Part shown: positions 9,764 to 19,015 of the stretch, piece after piece
Layout: every line of letters starts with the position of its first letter
How positions within the stretch are numbered: the stretch's first letter is position 1
NCBI GenBank assembly: GCA_902609095.1
Contig: CACLQQ010000005.1
Span: 1-64,000, forward strand
Length of the DNA: 64,000 nt
Source: an uncultured Bacteroidota bacterium
GTDB taxonomy: Bacteria; Bacteroidota; Bacteroidia; Chitinophagales; Saprospiraceae
Direction of reading: 5' to 3'
Notes under the pieces: generated by a model
Databases searched by the model: none
Told to the model about the DNA's origin: nothing
What the model saw: the letters and a program-made list of their open reading frames with translations, nothing else
Program-made: the position numbers and the translations under genes

Positions 9764-10309
9764 ATGAGCAAAGAAGATATCCAAAAGGTAGAGAAAAAAG
9801 CAGAAGGCCATAAGAAAGAAAAGAAAAAAGGACGTCAATCAAAGACAGCAAAATTGGAAGAAAAAATCGCTGATTTAGAAGCTGATGTAGCTGAGTCAAA
9901 AGATAAATATATCAGACTATATGCTGAGTTTGATAATTATAAAAAGCGTACGATTAAGGAACGTTTAGACCTCATCAATACAGCGGGTCGAGATACATTA
10001 TCAGCTCTATTGCCAGTATTAGATGATTTTGATCGGGCTAAGAAAAGTGCTGATGATGATTCGATGAATGAAGTGTTCACAGAGGGCGTGACTATGGTGT
10101 ATAACAAATTCAAAGGGCTACTTAATTCCAAAGGGGTTAAAGAGATGTCCAGTACTGGAGAATCTTTTGATCCTGAGCTGCATGACGCAATTACAGAAAT
10201 TCCTGCCCCAAGCGATGATATGAAGGGTAAGATTATAGATACAATCGAGAAAGGATATATGCTCAACGATAAGATTATCAGACATGCTAAAGTTGTCGTT
10301 GGCAAATAA
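9764..10309 (+). CDS. grpE: Nucleotide exchange factor GrpE
   Basis: A 181-residue GrpE, the ADP-release factor for DnaK. A Lys-rich N-terminus leads into a long coiled coil (about 25-75, ending YIRLYAEFDNYKKRTIKER), a four-helix segment with LLPVLDDFDRAKK, and the C-terminal beta domain with FDPELHDAITEIP and the end KIIRHAKVVVGK. It is followed nine bases later by dnaJ, the expected heat-shock pair; dnaK is not in the window. No heat-shock operator is recognisable upstream. Confidence 0.97.
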   Translation: MSKEDIQKVEKKAEGHKKEKKKGRQSKTAKLEEKIADLEADVAESKDKYIRLYAEFDNYKKRTIKERLDLINTAGRDTLSALLPVLDDFDRAKKSADDDSMNEVFTEGVTMVYNKFKGLLNSKGVKEMSSTGESFDPELHDAITEIPAPSDDMKGKIIDTIEKGYMLNDKIIRHAKVVVGK

Positions 10310-10318
10310 GACATAAAA

Positions 10319-11473
10319 ATGGCACAAAGAGATTATTACGAAATATTAGGTGTACCAAAAAATGCTGAAGCTGATGCGATCAAGAAAGCGTACAGAAAAG
10401 TAGCACTTAAATATCACCCTGACCGAAATCCAGATAATAAAGAAGCCGAAAATAAATTCAAGGAGGCTGCAGAAGCATATGAAGTGCTAAGCGATGCGGA
10501 TAAAAAAGCTCGCTATGATCGGTTCGGACATGCTGGTGTAAACAATCAAGGAGGCTTCGGTGGTGGTGGCTCCATGAATATGGAAGACATCTTCGAGCAC
10601 TTTGGAGATATTTTCGGAGATGGTGGAAGTCCATTTGAAAGCTTCTTTGGCGGAGGCCGCAGTAGAAAATGGACTGGTGGACAAAAAGGATCTAACCTCA
10701 GAATTAAGGTATCTCTTACCATGGAAGAAGCCGCTAAAGGGGTAAAGAAAAAGATAAAGGTCAAAAAGCAAGTCGTTTGTAATACATGCAATGGGACTGG
10801 TGCTAAAGATTCCAACTCAATTAGCACCTGCGGAACATGTGGAGGTAGTGGAGTAGTCCGACAAATCAAAAATACGTTCTTAGGCCAAATGCAAACCACC
10901 GGTACCTGCCCTACTTGTAAGGGTACTGGAAAGATCATTACCTCATATTGTTCAGCTTGTAAAGGGGATGGACGAGTATATGCCGAGGAGATGATTGAAA
11001 TCGACATACCTGCTGGAGTAGGTGAGGGGATGCAATTATCGATGAGAGGTAAGGGAAACGCAGGTAAAGCCGGGGGGCCTGCTGGTGATCTCTTAATAGT
11101 AATCGGAGGGATAGAACATGGAGACTTTGTAAGAGATGGTCATAATGTGATCTATGATTTATTTTTGAACTTTGCTGATGCAGCATTAGGGACATCAGTA
11201 CAAGTGCCAACCTTAGATGGACAGGTAAAAATCAAGATTCCAGCGGGAACACCAGCGGGTAAGATATTCAGACTAAAAGGCAAAGGCTTCCCAGAAGTAC
11301 AAGGATATGGCAAAGGAGATCAATTGATCAATGTGAACATCTGGACACCAAAACAAGTTTCGGCAGATGAAATCGAGATGCTTGAGAAAATGAGGACTCT
11401 TCCAAACTTTCAACCAGCACCAGACAAATCAGAAAAAGGCTTTTTCGAACGTATGAAAGACTTGTTTGAATAA
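10319..11473 (+). CDS. dnaJ: Chaperone protein DnaJ
   Basis: A full-length 384-residue type I DnaJ. The J domain (1-70) has [10 protein letters not shown] with the HPD motif that stimulates DnaK. A Gly/Phe-rich linker follows (75-130), then the zinc-binding region with four C-x-x-C repeats ([32 protein letters not shown]), and the C-terminal substrate-binding domains. It acts with GrpE and DnaK in protein folding. The TAATG junction with gldH indicates one transcript. Confidence 0.98.
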   Translation: MAQRDYYEILGVPKNAEADAIKKAYRKVALKYHPDRNPDNKEAENKFKEAAEAYEVLSDADKKARYDRFGHAGVNNQGGFGGGGSMNMEDIFEHFGDIFGDGGSPFESFFGGGRSRKWTGGQKGSNLRIKVSLTMEEAAKGVKKKIKVKKQVVCNTCNGTGAKDSNSISTCGTCGGSGVVRQIKNTFLGQMQTTGTCPTCKGTGKIITSYCSACKGDGRVYAEEMIEIDIPAGVGEGMQLSMRGKGNAGKAGGPAGDLLIVIGGIEHGDFVRDGHNVIYDLFLNFADAALGTSVQVPTLDGQVKIKIPAGTPAGKIFRLKGKGFPEVQGYGKGDQLINVNIWTPKQVSADEIEMLEKMRTLPNFQPAPDKSEKGFFERMKDLFE

Positions 11474-11901
11474 TGTTAAGTAGGTTCCCAGCTATCAGCT
11501 TAGTAGTATTAACTTTATTTAGCTGTACTCAATCGGCAAAATACTCAAGCCATGACTTAAGCAGTGGATGGTCATATGAAGATGTGGTTCAGTTTAATTT
11601 AGATGAAGACCAGCAGGCAGATGAAATAGAGATTATTGTGAATCATGATATGGAATATACATATGAAAACTTATATCTCAAATTAGATTTGACTGACGGA
11701 CAAAAGATGTTTTCTGATACCATAAGTATTCGATTATCTGATGATAAGGGTTTATGGAAATCCGATTGTTCTGGTACGGATTGTCTGCTTAATTATAACT
11801 ATACACATGCTGGCGAAAAGATTAGCTCATTGGTAATAGCTCAATTCTCTAGAGAGGAGACACTTAATGGCATTAACTCGATTGGGATAAACCTAAAGTA
11901 A
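11473..11901 (+). CDS. gldH: GldH-like gliding motility lipoprotein
   Basis: A 142-residue lipoprotein with leader SLVVLTLFSCTQ (lipid on the Cys at about residue 18). The body fits GldH: W-x-Y-x-D near the start of the mature part, the ENLYLKLDL strand, DTISIRLSDDKGLWK, and the closing ETLNGINSIGINL. GldH is required for gliding and T9SS function in flavobacteria. It overlaps the dnaJ stop by one base, so it is co-expressed with grpE-dnaJ. It is a little shorter than typical GldH, and the assignment comes from motif order, so I hold it below gldD and gldE. Confidence 0.72.
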   Translation: MLSRFPAISLVVLTLFSCTQSAKYSSHDLSSGWSYEDVVQFNLDEDQQADEIEIIVNHDMEYTYENLYLKLDLTDGQKMFSDTISIRLSDDKGLWKSDCSGTDCLLNYNYTHAGEKISSLVIAQFSREETLNGINSIGINLK

Positions 11902-11954
11902 GCTCTCTACAGATCTTATTACTTTTAGGGTGTTCAGTATATGCTAAGTTCATT

Positions 11955-12356
11955 ATGACCCAACCCCAGATAATTAAAAGACCCAAGGTAGAAATTGAAC
12001 CAGAATTACTTGCAATCATCAAAGCTGCTCCTCTCGAAGAAAGTCAAGTTATAATACACTGCATCGTCTCTGCTCCAATCTACGGTGAGATTGGTATCAG
12101 AATTTGGCCAAGTACTTACCTATATGGGAGCCCTGATGTTCATAAGAGTGTATTAGTACACTTCGAAAATATTACGGCTTATCCTGAATGGCAATACGTT
12201 GCTGCTGGCCGATCATCCTTTTTCACTTTATTCTTTAGTGGTTTACCGAAATCAGTCACACACTTTGATCTAATAGAAGAGATACCAGAATCAAATGGTT
12301 TTGAGGTAAGAGGTATAGAACGAAATGAATCTGATGTCTACTATGTTAGATTCTGA
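11955..12356 (+). CDS. Conserved hypothetical protein
   Basis: A 133-residue soluble protein with no signal peptide or membrane span. It is compact and predicted mostly beta, with a central IWPSTYLYGSPDVHKSVLVH stretch and a C-terminal HFDLIEEIPESNGFEVRGIE followed by DVYYVRF. I have the impression of a family that is widespread in Cytophagales and Saprospiraceae, but I cannot name a function. It follows gldH by 53 bases on the same strand and may belong to that unit. The intact frame amid many broken genes suggests it is under selection. Confidence 0.65.
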   Translation: MTQPQIIKRPKVEIEPELLAIIKAAPLEESQVIIHCIVSAPIYGEIGIRIWPSTYLYGSPDVHKSVLVHFENITAYPEWQYVAAGRSSFFTLFFSGLPKSVTHFDLIEEIPESNGFEVRGIERNESDVYYVRF

Positions 12357-12489
12357 TTACCTAATAATTATCATTATTGATGACTTAAATTCAATTCAAA
12401 GTTAATTAAACATATTAATAGGCTAATATCATTCTGATATATAAACATGGCATTGTGATATCTTAGTAATTCATCTAACGAATCATATC

Positions 12490-13824
12490 ATGTCTAAAGT
12501 CATTATCGGAGAAACAGAATATTTCAAAGGGATCAGTCAAATCCAATTTGAAGGGAAGGAGTCCAGAAACCCATTAGCCTTCAAATACTATGATCCTAAT
12601 AGAATCGTCAGTGGCAAAACGATGGCCGAACAGTTCAAGTTTGCTGTAGCGTATTGGCACAGCTTCTGTAATAATGGCGGAGACCCATTTGGCGTTGGCA
12701 CCAAGCTATATCCATGGAATACCTCTTGTGACCCTATCCAAAATGCAAAAAACAAAATGGATGCAGCATTTGAATTTCTCTCAAAACTGGGAGTTAATTA
12801 CTTCTGCTTCCATGATGTTGACTTAATAGATGAAGGGAGTTCCCTATCGGAAACAGAATACCGCTTACAGGCCATAACAGACTATGGGCTTGAAAAAATG
12901 AAGGGTACTGATATCAAGGTTCTTTGGGGTACCGCAAACTTATTCAGCAATCCTAGATATATGAACGGTGCGGCGACTAATCCTGATTTTAATACTGTGG
13001 CCTATGCTGGTGCACAAGTTAAGAATGCCATTGATGCTACTATCAAGTTAGGTGGTGAGAACTATGTCTTCTGGGGAGGTCGAGAAGGGTATATGTCCCT
13101 ACTTAATACTAATATGAAACGCGAACTGGATAATATCGCTCAGTTCTTCCATATGGCAAAAGACTATGCTCGTGCTCGAGGCTTCAAAGGAGATTTCTTA
13201 ATTGAACCTAAACCCGCAGAACCTTCTAAACACCAATATGATTTTGATGCCGCTACGGTGACTGGATTCCTTCGAGAATATAATCTGTTCGATGATTTCA
13301 AACTAAACCTTGAAGTGAATCATGCCACCTTAGCTAATCATACCATGGCCCATGAAATGCAAGTCGCAGCCAATGCTGGCTTATTAGGTAGTATGGATGC
13401 AAACCGTGGGGACTATCAAAATGGTTGGGATACAGACCAGTTCCCTGTTGATCTATATGAACTTACCGAGATGATGTTGGTATTCTTAGATGCTGGTGGG
13501 TTCCAAGGCGGTGGAGGTATCAATTTTGATGCTAAGACCAGAAGAAATAGCACGGACTTAACTGATCTATTCTACGCTCATATTGGCGGTATAGATGCTT
13601 TTGCCAGATCATTAATTATTGCTGATCGGATTAAGTCAGAATCGGATTATGACTCTTTGCGCTCTGATAGATATTCCTCATTTGACTCTGGAATAGGATT
13701 GGAATTTACAGATGGTAAGCTGTCCCTATCTGATCTTCATAAACTTGCTCATCAACAGGGAGAGCCTCAACAAATTAGTGGTAAACAAGAATTGTATGAG
13801 AATATTATTAATCAGTTCATATGA
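12490..13824 (+). CDS. xylA: Xylose isomerase
   Basis: A 444-residue class II xylose isomerase converting D-xylose to D-xylulose, using two divalent metals. Diagnostic segments are all present: [10 protein letters not shown] (catalytic His and Asp), [31 protein letters not shown] (metal-binding Glu and Lys), [16 protein letters not shown] and the [15 protein letters not shown] metal site. No xylulokinase or xylose transporter gene adjoins it, so the rest of the pathway must lie elsewhere or be lost. The 133 bases upstream are AT-rich and should hold its own promoter. Confidence 0.97.
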   Translation: MSKVIIGETEYFKGISQIQFEGKESRNPLAFKYYDPNRIVSGKTMAEQFKFAVAYWHSFCNNGGDPFGVGTKLYPWNTSCDPIQNAKNKMDAAFEFLSKLGVNYFCFHDVDLIDEGSSLSETEYRLQAITDYGLEKMKGTDIKVLWGTANLFSNPRYMNGAATNPDFNTVAYAGAQVKNAIDATIKLGGENYVFWGGREGYMSLLNTNMKRELDNIAQFFHMAKDYARARGFKGDFLIEPKPAEPSKHQYDFDAATVTGFLREYNLFDDFKLNLEVNHATLANHTMAHEMQVAANAGLLGSMDANRGDYQNGWDTDQFPVDLYELTEMMLVFLDAGGFQGGGGINFDAKTRRNSTDLTDLFYAHIGGIDAFARSLIIADRIKSESDYDSLRSDRYSSFDSGIGLEFTDGKLSLSDLHKLAHQQGEPQQISGKQELYENIINQFI

Positions 13825-14189
13825 CGTATAATTCACAGCAAATGATATATCAATTATATTTTCGCTTCAAGCGTTTTCGCCATAAGTATTTAATAATGAA
13901 TGTTTTAATTATTTTTAAGGAAGGTGTACTACATACCTAATTGATGCATCAACGACCAAAAGACACAGGGCTTGTCGCTAATTATACTGCCGACATGGTA
14001 TTTATATTTCAATAATTCTTTAGACGACAGCTCACTCAGTATTTAGTTAGGTTTATTAATGCATTGTCGAACTTTTTAATATATTAAAAGCACTGGTATA
14101 TGTGAATTGCTAATATGTTACTTACCGTTCTCTACATCATATAAAAACAAGTTCATCCTAAATTTTAATTATCGGATGGTGGGATTTAG
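13825..14189 (+). other. Non-coding gap between xylA and thrA
   Basis: About 365 AT-rich bases with no convincing ORF, RNA gene or repeat. A very short CGCT-AGCG hairpin followed by TTTT about 40 bases after xylA (near 13861-13880) could be a weak terminator. The 3' end leads into the thrA promoter candidate. Confidence 0.4.
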
Positions 14190-14238
14190 CATCTTTGTAT
14201 ACTTTACATATTTCTCTTCGAACGAGTAGAAGAGAAAT
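14190..14238 (+). promoter_or_regulatory. Candidate thrA promoter and 5' hairpin
   Basis: CATCTTTG at 14190-14197 differs by one defined base from the Bacteroidetes -7 element TAnnTTTG. About a dozen bases on, ATTTCTCTTC (14210-14219) and GAAGAGAAAT (14229-14238) form a perfect 10-bp stem with a 9-base loop. The hairpin ends 7 bases before the ATG at 14246 and would fill nearly the whole leader, so it could modulate translation or message stability. The -33 element is poor, and there is no leader peptide rich in Thr or Ile codons. Confidence 0.45.
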
Positions 14239-14245
14239 CAGAAGA

Positions 14246-16717
14246 ATGAACGTCATGAAGGTATTGAAATTTGGAGGGACTTCTGTTGCCCTGCCCGAAC
14301 ACATTAGATCAATAGGTGCATCAATAGAACAACGTAAAAAATCAGAAAAACTAACTATCGTCTGCTCTGCATTTGGAGGTGTTACAGACCAATTAATTGA
14401 TACGGCTCAAACGGCATCAAAGGGAAATGCAGCCTATCAACAGATTATAGATGACATTTACAATCGCCATCAAGAAGCAATCAAAGACCTTATTAATGAT
14501 GAGCTGTTAGCCAACAGTGTTAGCCTACATGTACAGAATAATTTTGATGTGCTGTCTGACTTACTCAAAGGGGTATACTTGGTACGAGAAGCTTCTCTTA
14601 GAACCATGGATTATGTTCTTTCTTTTGGAGAACGAAATTCTAATTATATCATAGCCTCTTACTTCAACAGTGTTGGTATATCGAGTAATTATACAGACGC
14701 TAGAGAACTAATTAAAACGAATAAAGAATTTGGCAGAGCCAAGGTAATTCCTAAAGTTTCGGACCAACTGATCAAAGCATACTACAAGGAACATAGTAAT
14801 GTTATCAATATAGTCACTGGCTTTATTGCTTCTGACCAAAGTGGCTTAACAACCACTTTAGGACGGGGAGGGTCCGACTATACTGCAGCTTTGTTAGCAA
14901 GTGCGTTAAATGCTGAAGTATTAGAAATCTGGACAGATGTAGATGGTGTTCTAACATCAAATCCACGAATTGTCGGTAATGCCTATACTATACCATCTCT
15001 AAGCTATGATGAGGCTATGGAACTTTCACACTTCGGAGCGAAAGTTATCTATCCACCTACCATCCAGCCAGCCCTATCCAAGTCAATACCAATTTATATC
15101 AAAAACACTTTCAATCAAGACTTTGTAGGAACACTGATTAGTAAGGAAAAAACAGAAGATAACGGGCGTCAGATTACTGGAGTTACCTCAATATCCAACA
15201 TAGCACTCATGACTCTGGCTGGAAGTGGCTTGATGGGAATCCCTGGTTCTGCAGCACGCCTATTTGATTGTTTAGGTCGACATGGTGTGAATATAATCAT
15301 GATCACTCAGGCATCCTCAGAGCATTCAATATGCTTCGCTGTAAACTCTCAAGATGTTAAGAGAGCCATAGAAGCGGTACACGAAGAATTCGCCACTCAA
15401 ATGAAGAGTGATCTTGTCCAAAAGTTAAAGGCAGAAAAGGATCTGTCCTTAATTGCAGTTATAGGAGAAAATATGAAGAGTGTCCCAGGATTAGCTGGAA
15501 GCCTCTTTAAATCCCTTGGTAACAATGGAATCAATATTATAGCAATAGCTCAAGGCTCATCAGAACTGAATATATCCTTCGCAATCAAAAAAGATAATGA
15601 GAAAAAGGCATTGAATTTAGTACATGATGCTTTCTTTCTATCCGAAAATAAAGGATTAAATGTATTCTTAGTTGGAGTAGGTCTCATAGGAAGTACCCTG
15701 CTGAAACAAATACATGAACAGTATAATAGATTGCTAAAAGAACTCAACCTTGATATACAGGTCATTGGAATAGCCAACTCTACGAAGATGCTATTTGATG
15801 CTGATGGTATTGATCTATCAAGGTGGAGAGAGGTTTTAGATGCTGATGGATTGGCCTCCAGTTTTACTGGATTTGTGAATAGGATAAAAGAGTTTAATTA
15901 TGCCAACTCCATATTCATCGACTGTACAGCCAATCTTGAGATTGCTGATTACTATGAAGACATCCTTAATAATAGTATATCGATATCTACAGCTAATAAA
16001 GTAGCAGCCTCTGCTGATTATGACCAGTTTAGGAAACTCAAGCAAACTGCCGTTACTAAGAATGTACACTTCTTGTTTGAGACTAATGTGGGTGCTGGTT
16101 TGCCTGTACTCTCCACGCTCGAAGGATTAGTTAGAAGTGGTGACAAGATAGAAAGCATACATGCAGTAATCTCTGGGTCCTTATCTTTCATCTTTAACAA
16201 TTATGAGCCGGATAAGAACTTCAAAAACTTAATCCTTGAAGCCAGAGAAAAGGGATATACCGAACCAGATCCACGAGATGATCTCTCTGGGCAGGATATC
16301 AAAAGAAAAATCATCATTCTTGCGAGGGTAGCAGGAAATCACATAGAACCCGAAGAGGTTTCCGTAGAGGCCATATTGCCTCAATCCTGTATGGATGCTG
16401 AGACTATAGATGATTTCTTTGTTGAGTTAGAGCAACATGATGCACACTTTAGAGGGCTCATTGAAAAAGCTCATGCCCAAAACGCTAAGCTAAGATACAT
16501 TGCCTCATTAGTAGATGGTAAAGCTTCAATTCACTTAGAGATGGTAAGCTCTGATAGTCCGTTCTACAATTTAGCAAGTACTGATAACATGATCGTATTC
16601 CACACCGAACGCTACAAAGAACGACCATTGGTGGTCCAAGGGCCGGGTGCAGGTGCAGATGTCACAGCAGCTGGTGTATTTGCAGAGATTATCCAACTAG
16701 GGAATGTGAGGGTCTAA
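14246..16717 (+). CDS. thrA: Bifunctional aspartate kinase / homoserine dehydrogenase
   Basis: This fusion enzyme catalyses the first and third steps from aspartate to threonine and methionine. The kinase domain (about 1-290) opens with KVLKFGGTSV and contains TTLGRGGSDYTAALLA; two ACT regulatory repeats follow (about 310-460, each with an SAVNSQ- or SFAIKKD-like strand), which normally give threonine feedback; the dehydrogenase (about 470-823) starts at LNVFLVGVGLIGSTLL and contains NKVAASADYDQF and FLFETNVGAGLPVL. I reject the TTG start at 14195, because it lies in the promoter/hairpin; MNVMKVLK (14246) or MKVLK (14255) fits the family. thrB and thrC lie 3.9 kb downstream rather than adjacent. 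Confidence 0.96.
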   Translation: MNVMKVLKFGGTSVALPEHIRSIGASIEQRKKSEKLTIVCSAFGGVTDQLIDTAQTASKGNAAYQQIIDDIYNRHQEAIKDLINDELLANSVSLHVQNNFDVLSDLLKGVYLVREASLRTMDYVLSFGERNSNYIIASYFNSVGISSNYTDARELIKTNKEFGRAKVIPKVSDQLIKAYYKEHSNVINIVTGFIASDQSGLTTTLGRGGSDYTAALLASALNAEVLEIWTDVDGVLTSNPRIVGNAYTIPSLSYDEAMELSHFGAKVIYPPTIQPALSKSIPIYIKNTFNQDFVGTLISKEKTEDNGRQITGVTSISNIALMTLAGSGLMGIPGSAARLFDCLGRHGVNIIMITQASSEHSICFAVNSQDVKRAIEAVHEEFATQMKSDLVQKLKAEKDLSLIAVIGENMKSVPGLAGSLFKSLGNNGINIIAIAQGSSELNISFAIKKDNEKKALNLVHDAFFLSENKGLNVFLVGVGLIGSTLLKQIHEQYNRLLKELNLDIQVIGIANSTKMLFDADGIDLSRWREVLDADGLASSFTGFVNRIKEFNYANSIFIDCTANLEIADYYEDILNNSISISTANKVAASADYDQFRKLKQTAVTKNVHFLFETNVGAGLPVLSTLEGLVRSGDKIESIHAVISGSLSFIFNNYEPDKNFKNLILEAREKGYTEPDPRDDLSGQDIKRKIIILARVAGNHIEPEEVSVEAILPQSCMDAETIDDFFVELEQHDAHFRGLIEKAHAQNAKLRYIASLVDGKASIHLEMVSSDSPFYNLASTDNMIVFHTERYKERPLVVQGPGAGADVTAAGVFAEIIQLGNVRV

Positions 16718-16923
16718 CTTTTAGTGATGTAATCGTAAGGTAATAGAGACGACAAGCACATGGATCTATAAGTTCTGGACTACTCAGTTTCTTTTAAATA
16801 ATAAATATGCTTGCTGACGAAAAACCATATGAGTTATCTTTTAGCTGCCACATTAAGATAAAATTCTTTGGACTCATTGACACATGCAAATTTGACTTTC
16901 CATTATTTTACCAAGGCCATGAT

Positions 16924-17190
16924 AAACTCACATGACAGAAGTCAAGTTAACTAAAGGTCCATAAATTAAATTATGCCAGATATTTTCAATGGTGCGTATA
17001 TTTTTTAGGTCTTCATTTAAAGGTCCTATCAATATTCTTTTTCTACGCAAAACTTTGTCTTCACCACTCAGATTTTAGAACTTCATTTTTCCGCGCCATT
17101 TATGGATCAGACTAATCACATCTTTCCATAAATATTCCACCAGAATATTTGATACGGATAGCCTCTATCTGCGTAGAGTTCACCAACCAT
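16924..17190 (-). mobile_element. Relic of an IS982-family transposase (C-terminal part)
   Basis: Read on the minus strand from 17190, the DNA gives GELYADRGYPYQIF; after one frame change it gives KDVISLIHKWRGKMKF, a stop, then KVLRRKRILIGPLNEDLKN and IRTIEN. These match the C-terminal DDE region of IS982 transposases (the ADKGY motif and the RKR-IET-N-LKN block). The N-terminal half is absent and there are at least one frameshift and two stops. No terminal inverted repeats or target-site duplication could be made out. It abuts the truncated MG2 gene, so the original insertion may have cut that gene. Confidence 0.7.
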
Positions 17191-17271
17191 ATTTTTTACT
17201 CAACAATTGATTGCCTTCGACTTTTGCGATTGTCAATATTCACATCCGATATGTGATATGATAAAGATTCG

Positions 17272-18065
17272 TCAGTGGCTGATAATACAATAGTCCTTAA
17301 TTTCTGGGACACCCTGTTCGTTGATATGTAGAGTAAACAGGTCCTCTGTAGTCCTCGCGCTCATATTCACTCCCGAAGATCTTATCTCAGGAACAGGATA
17401 TGTCATACCATTATATTTCAAACTATATGTTGATCCTGACTCAGGCCTTAATACAAACTTTCCGAAACCAAATTCATTGGTTTCAAAATCATTAATCCCT
17501 TCACCATTTTGGACAATTTCAATTTCTCCTTCAATTCCCTTTCCTGCTTGGTCCAACTTAATCCCAACAATAGCAACTACTTCTGAAATAAGTTCACCTC
17601 CCTCAGGGAAAGCACTCAATACAATATCAGCAGCCCATGATCTTCTTCTTGAGCTTCCTTACCTATAACCTGGATCGCCTTTCGATAAAAGAACTCTGGA
17701 TCAAAATTTCGCATAGAGCTGGTATATGCTCTAAGCGTCATTAACTGAGAGTTTAACTCATAAGAATTCTCTATGGTCCCTGCTGCTCGTCCATCATCAA
17801 GCTTAATCTGTTGGAATGATATCTTATCTCCCTTATCGTCGATCAATTCTACATACAGAACCTGGCTCAAAATAATCGAAGCATCAATGCTTTGCTCCGT
17901 GAGATATGCACTATATTAAATTTCTTCACCAGCACCATATTCAGTTCGATCGGTATGGATATAAACTTTTTCTTAAGGAAATACATCAGGTTGAGCTCGC
18001 ATCCATTGATTAACTAATCCAAAAACAAGTGTCAACACCAACCATTTCATCTTTCCTTTTTTCAT
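17272..18065 (-). pseudogene. Truncated MG2-domain surface protein
   Basis: From an ATG at 18065 the minus strand encodes a signal peptide (MKWLVLTLVFGLVNQ) and then EKVYIHTDRTEYGAGEEI, LYVELIDDKGDKI, GRAAGTI, LRAYTSSMRNFDPEFFY and, in another frame, AFPEGGELI. This is the N-terminal part of the alpha-2-macroglobulin MG2-like exported proteins of Bacteroidetes, normally 700-900 residues. Lesions seen: TAA at 17972-17974, TAA at 17916-17918, a frameshift near 17617, and loss of everything after about residue 260. The second TAA sits where the family normally has Trp (GE-IW). It is followed by the IS982 relic. Confidence 0.75.
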
Positions 18066-18207
18066 TCCCCTTAATTATATGTTCCAAGTATCATTTATAT
18101 TAGTTAAAATAACATAGATCAGCAGATAATCTGTTTTAACTTAACACAAATAAAACAACTGATTAGAATTTGAATCGTTAAGTATTACATACTAACTAAT
18201 CTTTAAT

Positions 18208-18942
18208 ATGAAAAAAAGAACCTTTGTTAAGGTCAGCTCAATATTGCTCGCCGGAACCGCTGTAAGTCCCATCATTAAATCTTGCGATACTCCGAGAAAA
18301 AAACACAAGTCAGTTACTGATAGTTCTGATCAACCATCAGGAGTTTTTACACTCCCAGACTTAGGCTATGATTTCAATGCTTTAGAACCTAACATTGACG
18401 CTATGACGATGGAGATTCATCATGACAGACACCACGCAGGTTATGTACGAAAATTTAATGCAGCATTGGAAGGTTCGACCATGACAGGAAAGAGTTTGAA
18501 TGAGGTAATGGCGGCTATGGGACCAGATGATACTAGCATTAGAAACAATGGTGGTGGACACTTCAACCACTCTTTATTTTGGAGTGTGATGTCCCCTAAT
18601 GGAGGTGGTATTCCATCAGGAAATTTGGCAGATGCTATTAACAGAACTTTTGACAACTTTGAGAGCTTCAAAGAGCAATTCTCTAAAGCAGCAGGAACAA
18701 GGTTTGGCTCAGGTTGGGCCTGGTTATCTCAAGGTGCGGATGGAAAACTATTCGTGAGCTCTACACCTAATCAGGACAATCCAATGATGGACAATGTAGT
18801 TTCCGAGGTTGGAACACCTCTATTAGGCATAGATATATGGGAGCACGCATATTATCTCAACTACCAGAACAAGCGTGGCGACTACATCAACAACTTTTTC
18901 AATGTAATTAACTGGGATGCTGTAGCATCTCGATTAGCATAA
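18208..18942 (+). CDS. Exported Fe/Mn superoxide dismutase
   Basis: A 244-residue SOD. After a 30-residue hydrophobic leader (KVSSILLAGTAVSPIIKSC, possible lipobox) comes the standard fold: YDFNALEPNIDAMTMEIHHDRHHAGYV with the first metal His, FNHSLFWSVM with the second, and GIDIWEHAYYLNYQNKRGDY with the Asp and third His. The Gly/Gln pattern does not let me choose iron or manganese. The leader implies it acts in the periplasm or on a membrane surface, unlike most bacterial SODs. It sits between thrA and thrB and ends in a strong terminator. Confidence 0.93.
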   Translation: MKKRTFVKVSSILLAGTAVSPIIKSCDTPRKKHKSVTDSSDQPSGVFTLPDLGYDFNALEPNIDAMTMEIHHDRHHAGYVRKFNAALEGSTMTGKSLNEVMAAMGPDDTSIRNNGGGHFNHSLFWSVMSPNGGGIPSGNLADAINRTFDNFESFKEQFSKAAGTRFGSGWAWLSQGADGKLFVSSTPNQDNPMMDNVVSEVGTPLLGIDIWEHAYYLNYQNKRGDYINNFFNVINWDAVASRLA

Positions 18943-18969
18943 ATAAACCAATCTCAGATTTGATGAGAG

Positions 18970-19003
18970 ACCCGGACTAGCAGAAATGTGGTTCGGGTTT
19001 TTT
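18970..19003 (+). terminator. Intrinsic terminator after the SOD gene
   Basis: ACCCGGAC pairs with GTTCGGGT (one G-T wobble) across a 13-base loop, followed by TTTTTT. It shows that the ORF-track start at 18986 for the next gene cannot be right, since it would lie inside this hairpin. Confidence 0.8.
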
Positions 19004-19015
19004 AATGAAGTCATT

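Noticed and set aside
9937-10314. 125-residue minus-strand ORF
   Set aside because: Antisense shadow of grpE.
10546-11007. 153-residue minus-strand ORF with CP-rich repeats
   Set aside because: Mirror image of the dnaJ zinc-finger and Gly-rich coding sequence.
13825-14189. tRNA or riboswitch in the xylA-thrA gap
   Set aside because: No cloverleaf or TPsiC-like sequence and no known riboswitch core could be found.
14195-14245. TTG start of thrA at 14195
   Set aside because: Falls on the promoter and hairpin and adds residues not found in aspartate kinases.
17321-17668. 115-residue plus-strand ORF
   Set aside because: Antisense to the MG2 relic, whose frame has clear family motifs.
18986-19015. 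Upstream start of the MscS gene at 18986
   Set aside because: Lies inside the SOD terminator hairpin; MKTLLQ at 19016 begins a normal signal peptide.
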